From: DATGHS01 sp035307785
Lineage (GTDB): Bacteria; Planctomycetota; Planctomycetia; Gemmatales; Gemmataceae
Reading direction: 5' to 3'
DNA length: 22,166 nucleotides
NCBI GenBank assembly: GCA_035307785.1
Contig: DATGHS010000412.1
Coordinates: 1 to 22,166 of the forward strand
The position numbers were made by a program, and so were the translations under genes. A model generated the notes under the pieces. That model searched no databases. It was not told the origin of the DNA and was given only the letters and a program-made list of their open reading frames with translations. Within the stretch, counting starts at the first letter, position 1. Each line of letters starts with the position of its first letter. This document shows, piece after piece, positions 1-7,693 of the stretch.

Positions 1-1543
1 CACCGGTAATAATGTCGGCATAGCCGTGGACCGTCACATCTCCGGCGGCCACGCGCACGCCGCCGGTGAAATTCGGGTCATAGGCGAAGAAGCTGAAGAG
101 CGGGTTCTGCGTTGTTCCATCAAATGCTTTAACGTCAGGCCCACCGCCGGCATCGGCGCCGGTGATAATGTCGTCGTGGCCGGCGCCTTTCAAATCGCCG
201 GCCGCCACATAGATACCGCCGGTGAAGCGCGAGTCATATGCCATGAAGTCTTCAATGATCTGGCCTGTGTTGCCGTTGTAGACTTTGATCTCGGGTGCCA
301 TGCCTGGCCCAGGGGCCACGATTACATCGGGCACGCCGTTGCCGGCCAGGTCACCCACGGCCACGCGCACCCCGCCGGTGAAGTTGCCATAAGGATTCAG
401 AAAGAACTTCACTGCCCCTGTCGCGGCATCATAAATAGTGACGGTGCCCGCCGTGCCGGCATTACTGCCCACAGCGTAAACCTGGCCATTGAAACTCGAG
501 CCGCCGCCATAGCCCGGTGCTGTTGGTGCCGCGGGCATTGTCGGTGGGCTTTGCGTCGGCGGAGTCTGGCTTGGCGGTGCCGGCGGATTCTGCGTCGGCG
601 GCGCTGGCGGGCTTCCCTGCGTGGGATTCTGCAAGGTCGGCGGCCCGCTCGGCGAATCGGCGGCCGGCGCGCCAAATTCCTGCGTGTAGTACGGGATGCC
701 GCCCGGAGCGTAGGCCACCGCCACGCCAATCTGTGCAAAGGACGAGTTCAGAATGTTCGCCCGGTGCCCAGGCGAATTCATCCAAGCTTGCATTACCGAG
801 TTGGCATCCGGGTAGCCGTAAGCAATGTTTTCGCCTGCGGCAGTGAAGCTATAGCCGACTGCTTCTTCGCGGCTGGTGAGCGTGGGTTCCGGCACGCCGA
901 TCAGTTCATGCGACATAGCGCCGTTTTCGCCAAGGATCGGCTCCATGCTCGCCATGTTGGTCGATTGCATTTGCGCTGCCGCAACCAGTTGGGGATTGAC
1001 GGTAAGCGGGGCTAACCCGGCAGCCTGGCGTTGCGCGTTCACCAAGTCCACGATTTGCTGGCCGATGGCCGAGATCGTGGCCGTCTGGTACGGCGGGCCA
1101 TTGTAAATCTGCGCGCCCGGCGGGGCTGTGATCGTGGTGTGCCCGGTGCCGGCAAAGATGACGTCATTCGCGCTGCCGCCAACGAGCGTGTCGTTGCCCA
1201 TGCCGCCGAAGATGTGGTTCTTGCCGCTGCCGCCGTGAATGTAGTCGTTGCCGAAGCCAGTGAAGAGCCAGCATTCCGCCGTTATGGCCGAACTTACGTT
1301 GACGGAGACATCGCTGTCACCTGGGTCCACGGTGATTGTTTTCACCTGGCTGGCAGCGAAGGCGCCGGTGACTTCTGACACGGCAATTTGGCCGTTGCTT
1401 TCCGTGATTTGAATCGAGCCACTTGTCGGCGGTCCAAGGACCGTCAACACGCCGTTGGTAAGTGAAGCGGTGGTGGGAACGACGCGACTTTCCAGTAATT
1501 CCAAACCAAGCTGGGAGCGTTTGGCAAGGTTGCGAACGCGCAT
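1..1543 (-). CDS. Secreted surface protein: calcium-binding repeats, CAP domain, FG-GAP/VCBS-like repeats (C-terminus beyond window)
   Basis: Only the first 514 codons are visible, because the frame runs off the left edge. The ATG at 1543 opens MRVRNLAKRSQLGLELLESR, and a LExLExR-type start is characteristic of planctomycete exported proteins. An in-frame stop lies upstream at 1675. Around residues 90-135 are RTX-like Gly/Asp repeats (GGSGKNHIFGGMGNDTLVGG). Residues about 150-290 form a CAP/SCP domain, recognisable from the early VNAQRQAAGLAPL segment, the GENIAYGY stretch and the SPGHRANIL block. A Pro/Thr/Gln-rich linker (about 290-345) leads to at least three FG-GAP/VCBS-like units with the pattern FTGGVRVAAGD. 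Each unit is about 45 residues, as in beta-propeller or integrin-like modules. CAP domains of this bacterial type occur in extracellular proteins of largely unknown function. Surface location is inferred from composition and repeats. Domain boundaries are approximate. Confidence 0.85.
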   Translation of the reverse strand, partial: MRVRNLAKRSQLGLELLESRVVPTTASLTNGVLTVLGPPTSGSIQITESNGQIAVSEVTGAFAASQVKTITVDPGDSDVSVNVSSAITAECWLFTGFGNDYIHGGSGKNHIFGGMGNDTLVGGSANDVIFAGTGHTTITAPPGAQIYNGPPYQTATISAIGQQIVDLVNAQRQAAGLAPLTVNPQLVAAAQMQSTNMASMEPILGENGAMSHELIGVPEPTLTSREEAVGYSFTAAGENIAYGYPDANSVMQAWMNSPGHRANILNSSFAQIGVAVAYAPGGIPYYTQEFGAPAADSPSGPPTLQNPTQGSPPAPPTQNPPAPPSQTPPTQSPPTMPAAPTAPGYGGGSSFNGQVYAVGSNAGTAGTVTIYDAATGAVKFFLNPYGNFTGGVRVAVGDLAGNGVPDVIVAPGPGMAPEIKVYNGNTGQIIEDFMAYDSRFTGGIYVAAGDLKGAGHDDIITGADAGGGPDVKAFDGTTQNPLFSFFAYDPNFTGGVRVAAGDVTVHGYADIITG

Positions 1544-1722
1544 TGGTTTCTCGATGGGAGTGGACGTTGGGGAAGTCCGCACCCGGGCAACAGTGCGAAT
1601 ACGACCATCGGGACTGGCAGATGGGCGGCGTGGGCACGAGGGCCCATTGGGCGAGGGCGATTGAATTGGGCGTTACCAAAGGCTAGAACGAAATACCGGC
1701 GTGTCAAATTGGGCAAAGTAGC

Positions 1723-1738
1723 AGGAGGTACTAAGATT
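1723..1738 (+). promoter_or_regulatory. Strong Shine-Dalgarno site facing an in-frame ATT codon
   Basis: AGGAGG at 1723-1728 is a near-perfect ribosome binding site, but no ATG, GTG or TTG lies at the right distance. Seven bases downstream, at 1736, is ATT, in frame with the HTH-DJ-1 gene. The first ATG is at 1766, about 37 bases from the site, with no SD of its own. Either ATT is the start, adding 10 residues, or the site is fortuitous. Confidence 0.4.
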
Positions 1739-1765
1739 TCAATCACTCTCCCAAGCCATCTGCCG

Positions 1766-2521
1766 ATGAAGATCGATGAAATTACGGAACTGCTGAAACT
1801 GAAAGGTTGGAATCAGGCCGAGCTTGCTCGCCAGATCGACGTGACCGATGCCGCAGTCAGCTATTGGCTTAGCGGCGAACGTGATCCTGACGGGCCGACT
1901 CGATTGCTTCTTCGTATATTGCTTGCCGACGCGCGCCCCAAGGTTGCGAAGAAGATTCTGATGCTTGTAGGCGATTTCGTGGAAGACTACGAGGCCATGG
2001 TGCCGTTTCAGGCACTGGTGATGGTGGGGCATACCGTCCATGCGGTGTGCCCAAATAAGAAGGCCGGAGAGTGGGTGCAGACGGCCGTCCACGATTTCGA
2101 AGGGCATCAGACTTATAGCGAAAAGCCTGGGCATCGCTTTTCGCTGAACGCCAGTTTCGATGGAGTGAAACCCGAGGAATACGATGCGCTGGTTATCCCC
2201 GGTGGCCGGGCGCCAGAGTATTTGCGGCTGGATGAACACGTGCTGAAGATCGTGCGCCACTTTGCGGAGCGGAAGAAGCCTATCGCAGCCATTTGCCATG
2301 GCGCCCAGTTATTGGCTGCCGCGGGCGTATTGAGTGGAAAAAGCTGTTCCGCCTATCCGGCCGTTGGTCCCGAGGTCAAAGGCTGCGGTGGGAAGTATGT
2401 GGAAGTGGCAATCGATGCCGCCTACGTGGAAGACAACTTGGTCACTGCGCCGGCATGGCCCGCCCATCCACAATGGTTGGCGAAGTTTTTGGAAGTGTTG
2501 GGGATGAAAGTGGCGTTATGA
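1766..2521 (+). CDS. Fusion of XRE-type helix-turn-helix and DJ-1/PfpI-family domain
   Basis: From the ATG at 1766 the protein has 251 residues. Residues 1-57 look like a lambda-repressor/XRE-type DNA-binding domain: LKLKGWNQAELARQIDVTDAAVSYW carries the typical first helix, turn and recognition helix. Residues about 61-250 are a full-length DJ-1/PfpI domain (usual size 165-190). They include the nucleophile elbow AAICHGAQLLAAAG with Cys177-His178, the conserved acid Glu73 in FVEDYE, the PGGRAPEYLR loop and the TAPAWPAHP segment. Family members act as glyoxalases, deglycases, chaperones or proteases, and the exact activity cannot be read from sequence. The HTH suggests a redox- or electrophile-sensing regulator; this is inference. 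The start may instead be ATT at 1736, behind AGGAGG. The gene is divergent from the CAP protein and its stop overlaps the stop of the convergent Uma2 gene. Confidence 0.85.
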   Translation: MKIDEITELLKLKGWNQAELARQIDVTDAAVSYWLSGERDPDGPTRLLLRILLADARPKVAKKILMLVGDFVEDYEAMVPFQALVMVGHTVHAVCPNKKAGEWVQTAVHDFEGHQTYSEKPGHRFSLNASFDGVKPEEYDALVIPGGRAPEYLRLDEHVLKIVRHFAERKKPIAAICHGAQLLAAAGVLSGKSCSAYPAVGPEVKGCGGKYVEVAIDAAYVEDNLVTAPAWPAHPQWLAKFLEVLGMKVAL

Positions 2522-3238
2522 TTGGCGGCTTGTGGCTTTATATTCGGCATGTGCCGCCGCCAACTTGGCGACAAAGGCCGCGTGTTCGGGAGAAGCCAAG
2601 CCTTGCTGAAGGACCGCCAGCAGTCGCTTGAGGTCGCCGGCGATCAGGGCGGCGCCGTCGATCCACAGGCCGGGAAAGTTGCGGATGCGGTAAATACCAT
2701 CAGCGTCGGGTTGCAGTTCGGTGTTCGTCGTCAGATCGAACCAGTGCAAGTGCTCGTCTTGGAGGTTCAAAACGAGATATTCTTTCACGCCGGCCGCTCG
2801 GTAGCGCTCGCGCTTACCGTGCAGATCGAGCGATTTGCCACTGGTAGCAATCTCCCCGTGCAGCTCCGGCGGCCCGTCTACGTAATCATCCGGAGTGGTT
2901 CTGGATTGCCCGCCATATTCTGGCCTAATTCGCAAAGACTCGTCAGGTTGGGGTTCGTCCTCTTCTCCAAGTATCACCGTGCTGTTTTGCAATACTTGCA
3001 CACCTGGCGTTTCTGATTTATAGGTTCCTAGAACCGTTCCTAGATTATTGTCGGATTCGCCGTGGCTGATTCGCAATGGTGACGGCACGAACACAACTCC
3101 TCCCACCAATTCGGCTTTGAAGCCTTTTGGCATTTTCTCGTAGATGCGATGAAATTCCGGCTGCGTCATCCGATCGCCGCTATCTAGTGTTGGCGACGCT
3201 TGTTCGTAACGGCGAGTTTTGTCTACATCGTTGAGCAT
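2516..3238 (-). CDS. Uma2 (DUF820) family protein, PD-(D/E)XK nuclease fold
   Basis: This 240-residue protein matches the Uma2 layout: an N-terminal LDSGDRMTQPEFHRIYEKMP segment, a KAELVGGVVFVPSP strand, and a core with PD (Asp99), GE (Glu129) and DLHGKRERY (Lys142). That Asp/Glu/Lys set fits the PD-(D/E)XK fold, and the AGVKEYLVL strand follows as expected. Uma2 genes are abundant in cyanobacteria and planctomycetes, usually as scattered orphans, and their role is not established. In many relatives the Glu-containing block reads EVLSPST; here it is GEIATSGKS, so activity is uncertain. The start at 3238 has only a weak SD, and Met24 (3169) is an alternative. The stop overlaps the HTH-DJ-1 gene by six bases, tail to tail. 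The gene lies 58 bp downstream of the lipoprotein gene and may share its transcript. Confidence 0.82.
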   Translation of the reverse strand: MLNDVDKTRRYEQASPTLDSGDRMTQPEFHRIYEKMPKGFKAELVGGVVFVPSPLRISHGESDNNLGTVLGTYKSETPGVQVLQNSTVILGEEDEPQPDESLRIRPEYGGQSRTTPDDYVDGPPELHGEIATSGKSLDLHGKRERYRAAGVKEYLVLNLQDEHLHWFDLTTNTELQPDADGIYRIRNFPGLWIDGAALIAGDLKRLLAVLQQGLASPEHAAFVAKLAAAHAEYKATSRQS

Positions 3239-3296
3239 GATCGCGATCCCAATTCGCTAAAGTACCAGTTTGATCCGCCGAGTCTCGACCGTGTGT

Positions 3297-3701
3297 TCAT
3301 TTTTTCGACCAATGCGGGGGCGAGACCTTATGTAACTCCAAAACCCGAATGTCACCTTTCTCATCATAAAAAGCAGTGGCATCGTCTACCATGACCGAGT
3401 CTCGTCCGCTGATTAGTCGGCATCGAAAAGTGACGACCCGGTACTCTTTGACCATAACAGTTCCCGCCAACAAATATAAGGGGGCACAGGGTTCCCGCTT
3501 GCCCCAATGCGTAATTCGCAAATCCGTTGGATCTTCGGCATTATCCCTGACAATCTGCAAGAACTGCTCTTTCTCCCGGTCGAGTGGTTGCGCTGGTACA
3601 GAGGAGCTGGACTCACCTCGTTGCGATTTTGATTTGTCCTGATCTAATTGCGGGGCGCAGCCAATAACGAATATCAATAAGAAAGGAGACAGGTGCTTCA
3701 T
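3297..3701 (-). CDS. Small putative lipoprotein of unknown function
   Basis: The protein has 134 residues. ATG 3701 is chosen because GGAG lies about five bases upstream and because it gives a clean lipoprotein signal, MKHLSPFLLIFVIGC, with lipobox VIGC and Cys15 as the lipidated residue. The in-frame extension to 3731 would place the signal internally. After the Cys comes a Ser/Gln/Lys-rich linker (about 16-45), then a compact domain with an EKEQFLQIVRDNAEDPTDL helix, the CAPLYLLAG strand and a VTFRCRL beta segment. The C-terminus has an alternating YDEKGDIRVLELHKV pattern, as in small beta-rich lipid-anchored domains. I do not recognise the family. It lies 64 bp downstream of metG in the same direction. 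Confidence 0.75.
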   Translation of the reverse strand: MKHLSPFLLIFVIGCAPQLDQDKSKSQRGESSSSVPAQPLDREKEQFLQIVRDNAEDPTDLRITHWGKREPCAPLYLLAGTVMVKEYRVVTFRCRLISGRDSVMVDDATAFYDEKGDIRVLELHKVSPPHWSKK

Positions 3702-3765
3702 TGATTCTCCATGCGTTGATCGCAATACCAATCAAGTAAGTTGCCTCTGTTTGATAGGCTAGAAC

Positions 3766-5412
3766 TTAGCCAATCCGAGGAAACAGCGGCTTCACTTTTC
3801 CGCCTTCGAGCTGCGCCAGAATTCGCAAATCGTCGCCTTGAGTTTCATACGCGGCCGCGTCTTCGTATTGCACATGTTCCCAAGGCTTGGTGAAGTTGAA
3901 ACTACGGTAGATGGTCTCTGCCGCACGGGGGACGAATGGTTTAAGCAAAATGCTGACAGTTCTGAGCGGGACCAGCATGTATTTTAACACCTCGGCCGCA
4001 TTTCCTTTGTTTGTCTTCACGAGCTTCCATGGCTCGGTAACCTCTGCGAAGCGATTTGCCGGCGTCAGGAAATTTGCCCAAATAGTTTGCAGCGCCTGAT
4101 TGTAACGGCACTGCTCAACAAGTGACTTCAGGTTGGCAATGACGTTAGCGGTTGAGCCTGGATGAATTAGGGCGAGTGCTTCGCTACCGTCTGGACTGGC
4201 GCGATTGCCTTCGAGATCTGCTTGGTAGTAGGGAAGAATCGCATCCGGGTCGATTTTGCGACCTCCCGGAAGCGTGCCTCCGAAATTCTTGCTTATAAGG
4301 GTCACCACACGGCTGTACAAATTGCCGAGATTGTTCGCCAACTCGGAGTTATACACATCCGCGAAGCGCTGCCACGAGAACTCGCCGTCGCCGGGGAAGG
4401 GGCATTCCCTCATGAAGTAATAGCGGAACGCCTCGCCGCTGAATTTCGAGATGATCTCCATTGGCTCAACGACGTTGCCCAGCGACTTGCTGATCTTCTC
4501 GGCAGCCCCGGTTTCCTCGTTCTTGATGTAGACGAAGCCGTGGCCGAACACTTGCTTCGGAGGCTCAACGCCGGCAGCGAGCAGCATGGCCGGCCAGGTG
4601 GCGCAGTGGAAGCGCGTAATGTCTTTGCCGATGAAGTGAATGTCGCACGGCCACCATTTGCGGAATTCTGCCTCATCATCACCATAGCCGATGCCGGTGA
4701 TATAGGTGAGCAGAGCGTCAAACCACACGTAGATCGTGAACTTCGGATCCCAAGGAACGCGAATGCCCCACTCTTCGCCGGTGCGAGTGATGTTCAGGTC
4801 GTACAAGCCTTCCTTCACCAGCGAAATGATTTCGTTTCGCCGGCTTTCCGGCTGAATCAGTTCCGGGCGCTCCTTATAAAGTTTGAGCAAGCGCTCACGA
4901 AACTTGGTCTGTTCGAAGAAATAGCATTCCTCGCTGCGGCGGATGGGCGACGTCTTGTGGTTAGGGCAGACCCCACCGGCTTCCTTGATTTCCTGCTCGG
5001 TCTTGAATGCCTCGCAGCCAACGCAATACCAGCCCTCGTACTTGTCCTTGCGGATGTACCCGTTGTCATACACCTTCTGAATGAACTTCCGGCAGCACTC
5101 ATGATGCCGCGGGCTGCTGGTTTGAATGAAGATGTCGTAACTGATGTCAAGCGCGTCCCAGACTTCGCGGAACTGGCGGGCCATGTCGTCGCAATAGGCC
5201 TGCGTGTCCTGCCCGAGCTCGGCCGCCTTTTTCGCCACCTTCACTGTGTTCTCGTCGTTCCCCATTAGGAAGAACACGTCGTAGCCTTGCATGCGCCGGT
5301 AGCGCGCCTGCACGTCGGCCCCGATCTTCTCGAAGGCCGTGCCGATGTGCGGTCGGCTATTCGGGTAGTCAATGGCGGTGGTCAGAAAGAATTTCGGTCG
5401 ATCTGTGGGCAT
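3766..5412 (-). CDS. metG: Methionyl-tRNA synthetase
   Basis: The enzyme charges tRNA-Met with methionine in the cytoplasm. The 548-residue protein starts at ATG 5412 (MPTDRPKFFLTTAIDYPNSR). In-frame sequence further upstream to 5589 does not look like protein. The class I Rossmann core carries PHIGT at 21-25 (HIGH motif) and EKISKS at 305-310 (KMSKS motif). The inserted zinc knuckle has C130-x2-C133 and C149-x2-H152, and VWFDAL lies at 229-234. A helical anticodon-binding domain covers about 380-530. The C-terminal EMAP-like tRNA-binding domain present in some MetRS is absent. The usual TDEHG block is NDENT, and the last His of HIGH is Thr. Both variants sit in otherwise intact context, so the gene is probably functional. 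Downstream genes on the same strand are the lipoprotein and Uma2 genes. Confidence 0.93.
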   Translation of the reverse strand: MPTDRPKFFLTTAIDYPNSRPHIGTAFEKIGADVQARYRRMQGYDVFFLMGNDENTVKVAKKAAELGQDTQAYCDDMARQFREVWDALDISYDIFIQTSSPRHHECCRKFIQKVYDNGYIRKDKYEGWYCVGCEAFKTEQEIKEAGGVCPNHKTSPIRRSEECYFFEQTKFRERLLKLYKERPELIQPESRRNEIISLVKEGLYDLNITRTGEEWGIRVPWDPKFTIYVWFDALLTYITGIGYGDDEAEFRKWWPCDIHFIGKDITRFHCATWPAMLLAAGVEPPKQVFGHGFVYIKNEETGAAEKISKSLGNVVEPMEIISKFSGEAFRYYFMRECPFPGDGEFSWQRFADVYNSELANNLGNLYSRVVTLISKNFGGTLPGGRKIDPDAILPYYQADLEGNRASPDGSEALALIHPGSTANVIANLKSLVEQCRYNQALQTIWANFLTPANRFAEVTEPWKLVKTNKGNAAEVLKYMLVPLRTVSILLKPFVPRAAETIYRSFNFTKPWEHVQYEDAAAYETQGDDLRILAQLEGGKVKPLFPRIG

Positions 5413-5430
5413 CGTCGTAAATCCGTGGTT

Positions 5431-5478
5431 AGCCGCGAGGCGCAGCGAAGCGCAGCCGAGCGCGGAGCCGCAAGCGGT
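5431..5478. repeat. GC-rich degenerate repeat upstream of metG
   Basis: The stretch holds two GCGCAGC direct copies at 5440-5446 and 5450-5456, with related GCGCGGAGC and GCCGCAAGCGG segments after them. Its composition resembles the hairpins at 5539-5594 and 11197-11244. It lies in the 206-bp gap between metG and the upstream secreted-protein gene. No function can be assigned. Confidence 0.5.
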
Positions 5479-5538
5479 GATTGTTGGCATTCTATCTGGA
5501 AAGGAGACAATTTGAGGAGTGCAGGTTCGATACAGAAA

Positions 5539-5594
5539 ACCGCTTGCGTTTCGCCCCCGCCGACAAATGTCACCGGGCGCGAAGCGCAAGCGGT
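5539..5594 (-). terminator. Hairpin followed by T-run, downstream of the 600-residue secreted protein
   Basis: Read on the minus strand, ACCGCTTGCGCTTCGCGCCC (5594-5575) pairs with GGGCGAAACGCAAGCGGT (5556-5539). There is one mismatch and a two-base bulge. The T ending the second arm continues directly as TTTTCTG. The hairpin begins 25 bases after the stop at 5619, where an intrinsic terminator is expected. The 18-base loop is longer than usual. Confidence 0.55.
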
Positions 5595-5618
5595 CATCGA
5601 ATTCATCGACTGTCGTCG

Positions 5619-7421
5619 CTATTTCTTGATCCCGATCAGCACGCCGCTCCAGCCGTCTTCATGGCTGCTGAAAGAGATGCCCATGTTGCCAAGGAAGCTC
5701 TGGGCATAGCTATAGGGCGGCAGCTTGGCGCCATCGGCCCGCAAAGCCTTGCCCTCTTCGTCTTTCTTCATCAACTGCAAGAGGATCGTCGAGTAAATCG
5801 AGACGCCCTCGCGCAGATTGTTCGTCTGCAGCATGTGGTAGGTCGAGCGAGCGCCGGTGTCGAGCTTCAAAAAGAAGCGCGAATTGGCAGGGCCCGGGTT
5901 CAGGCGCGCGAGTTCGCTCATCATGCGCAAGTATTCGGGCGAATCGTTCAGGCTCTTCTGGTTGCTACGAGCCAGCACCTGATCGAGCAATTCGGGCAGC
6001 GTCGTGATGAAGAGATAGCCCTGGGCCACGGTAATGTCCATCGGCGGCAGCATCGTCTTGCGCGGCTGGCCGTTGGCCATTTTCTTCTTGGATTGCTTCG
6101 GTTCGTAATGCCAGATCGCTAGGCCTTGGACTTGCCGCTTGGTCACACGGCGGTCGGGCTCAAATGCCTTGCGAATGCCCTCCGCCAAGATCTTCTCGGC
6201 GTTCGCATCTTTCACCGGAATCGCGTATAGAAAGCGCTCCGGCCGTTGCTGGTCCGGCTCCAAGCTGACATTGAGAACGATTAGACGATTGCCAAGCTGG
6301 GCCATGATCTCGTTGCGCACGTCGACTTTCGGGCCGTCGGCGTCTTCCTTCAGATCCTTCATGATCTTCTGGAAGGTACCCGGCTCTTCGTCCACTAGCC
6401 GCTCAAACAGCGTGTCGAACGAATCAAAGGCGTTCAGGAAGTCGATGCAGACCGTGCCATAGGTCGAACACCCCATTGGCACCCACGGCTCGGCCGCAAT
6501 GGGCGATTCATTGGGGAAGCGGAGCATTCGCATGGCGTTGCGGTACGGAGGCGGGGCGTACGCGGCGATGCGGATCAGGATGTCGGTGTTATTGGTCATG
6601 AAGCCGACGGCGCCGCCGGTGCCCTTGAAGGCATCCAGCCCTTCGCCGCGCATCACGTCCACAGCTGCTTGCTTCTTGCCGACGGGCGGGTACTGGATCT
6701 TCTTGGCTTCAAAACGGCCCATCGTATCGAAATACCAGCGCACGAATTTCGTCTCGCCTGCCTGGCTTTGCGTCTTATTTCGGACCCATTGGAAAGCGGG
6801 AACATTCACCAGGCTGCTCGGAGCCGGGCCAGCGAAGCGCGGGAGCATCCCTTGCACCGTGGGCAAATAATCGCTGATAATCAGGACCTGATCTTTCAAA
6901 CCGTAGACGATTTCTTTGCCATTCGGCAAGCTGACCACGAGCACCTTGTCGCCGTTGAGGATTCGCTCGGAATACCGCCCGCCTTGGCCGCTGAGCTTCT
7001 TGAAAAGTTCCGTGTACAGCGCGTTCGCTTGGGCAGGACGGCCGCTCACGTCCACGGTTAAGACCGAAGATATATGCTTGTTTTCGTCCAATATCTGGCC
7101 CCAGCCGATTTCACCACCGGCTGCGGCCTTCACCGTATCAAATTCCAAACCGATCGTGTCGAGCAGGAAATTGACGCCGCGCATGTTGGTGCTCAGATCG
7201 GTCATGTACGGCTTCATCTGCGGATCATTAATGAGCCGGCCGAGGAAGGTTTGCAGCCAGGCGTCGGTCATGCGGCTGGCGTCGGACAGCACGCAGAATT
7301 GCACTGAATTGGCCGGGAAGATCTGCTCGGGGGTCGGCGGCGCCGCCTTGGCCGCTCCCACGATGCCAAACAACAGAATAACCGGCACGACACTCCTAAC
7401 CAGCACGGTTTTCCAACACAT
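5619..7421 (-). CDS. Secreted protein of unknown function, resembles DUF3352-type planctomycete proteins
   Basis: The 600-residue protein has a clear Sec signal peptide at 1-27: positively charged MCWKTVLVR, a hydrophobic VVPVILLFGIVGA core and an AKA cleavage site. The mature part begins APPTPEQIFPANSVQFCVLS. It then alternates beta strands and helices, with segments such as NGDKVLVVSLPNGKEIVYGL, DQVLIISDYLPTVQGML and YLFITTLPELLDQVLARS. This two-lobed pattern, with 'lifetime/score' strands followed by helices, is what I associate with DUF3352 proteins, whose biochemical role is unknown. No catalytic motif is visible. The periplasmic or envelope location is inferred from the signal. A terminator-like hairpin follows the gene. 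The upstream neighbour is the kinase gene, 272 bp away, so it is probably transcribed separately. Confidence 0.8.
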   Translation of the reverse strand: MCWKTVLVRSVVPVILLFGIVGAAKAAPPTPEQIFPANSVQFCVLSDASRMTDAWLQTFLGRLINDPQMKPYMTDLSTNMRGVNFLLDTIGLEFDTVKAAAGGEIGWGQILDENKHISSVLTVDVSGRPAQANALYTELFKKLSGQGGRYSERILNGDKVLVVSLPNGKEIVYGLKDQVLIISDYLPTVQGMLPRFAGPAPSSLVNVPAFQWVRNKTQSQAGETKFVRWYFDTMGRFEAKKIQYPPVGKKQAAVDVMRGEGLDAFKGTGGAVGFMTNNTDILIRIAAYAPPPYRNAMRMLRFPNESPIAAEPWVPMGCSTYGTVCIDFLNAFDSFDTLFERLVDEEPGTFQKIMKDLKEDADGPKVDVRNEIMAQLGNRLIVLNVSLEPDQQRPERFLYAIPVKDANAEKILAEGIRKAFEPDRRVTKRQVQGLAIWHYEPKQSKKKMANGQPRKTMLPPMDITVAQGYLFITTLPELLDQVLARSNQKSLNDSPEYLRMMSELARLNPGPANSRFFLKLDTGARSTYHMLQTNNLREGVSIYSTILLQLMKKDEEGKALRADGAKLPPYSYAQSFLGNMGISFSSHEDGWSGVLIGIKK

Positions 7422-7656
7422 GGTGGGTTTTCCCGATTAAGTACGCGGTGATGCGATGCGACCCTCCTGCCCGCGAAGAGGGACGGTCCCCGTCACGCTA
7501 AGTTGTTTCGGTTGCGCAGAGTCCGCACTTCAGCAATATAACCGCTACACGTGCCCGTTCCGCACACTCAAGCCGCTAATGGGGGCATGCCCGATAAGGA
7601 TTCGCCAGTTAGGCGAAAAGCGGTAGCAGAATTCGCAGGCGGTTCCGATGGACCTA

Positions 7657-7682
7657 CAGCGGAATGCTTGCAAATTCCGCTG
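7657..7682 (-). terminator. Hairpin just downstream of the kinase gene
   Basis: CAGCGGAAT (7657-7665) and ATTCCGCTG (7674-7682) form a perfect 9-bp stem with an 8-base loop. The stem begins 11 bases past the kinase stop. No T-run follows on the minus strand, so termination is possible but not certain. Confidence 0.35.
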
Positions 7683-7693
7683 CCTGGTATCGG

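Noticed and set aside
26..1015. Long plus-strand open frame (329 codons)
   Set aside because: It is antisense to the CAP/FG-GAP gene, has repetitive Arg/His/Ala-rich wording and no domain, and the minus-strand reading gives clear modules.
4222..5268. Plus-strand open frame of 348 codons opposite metG
   Set aside because: It is a mirror of metG codon bias; metG motifs on the minus strand are decisive.
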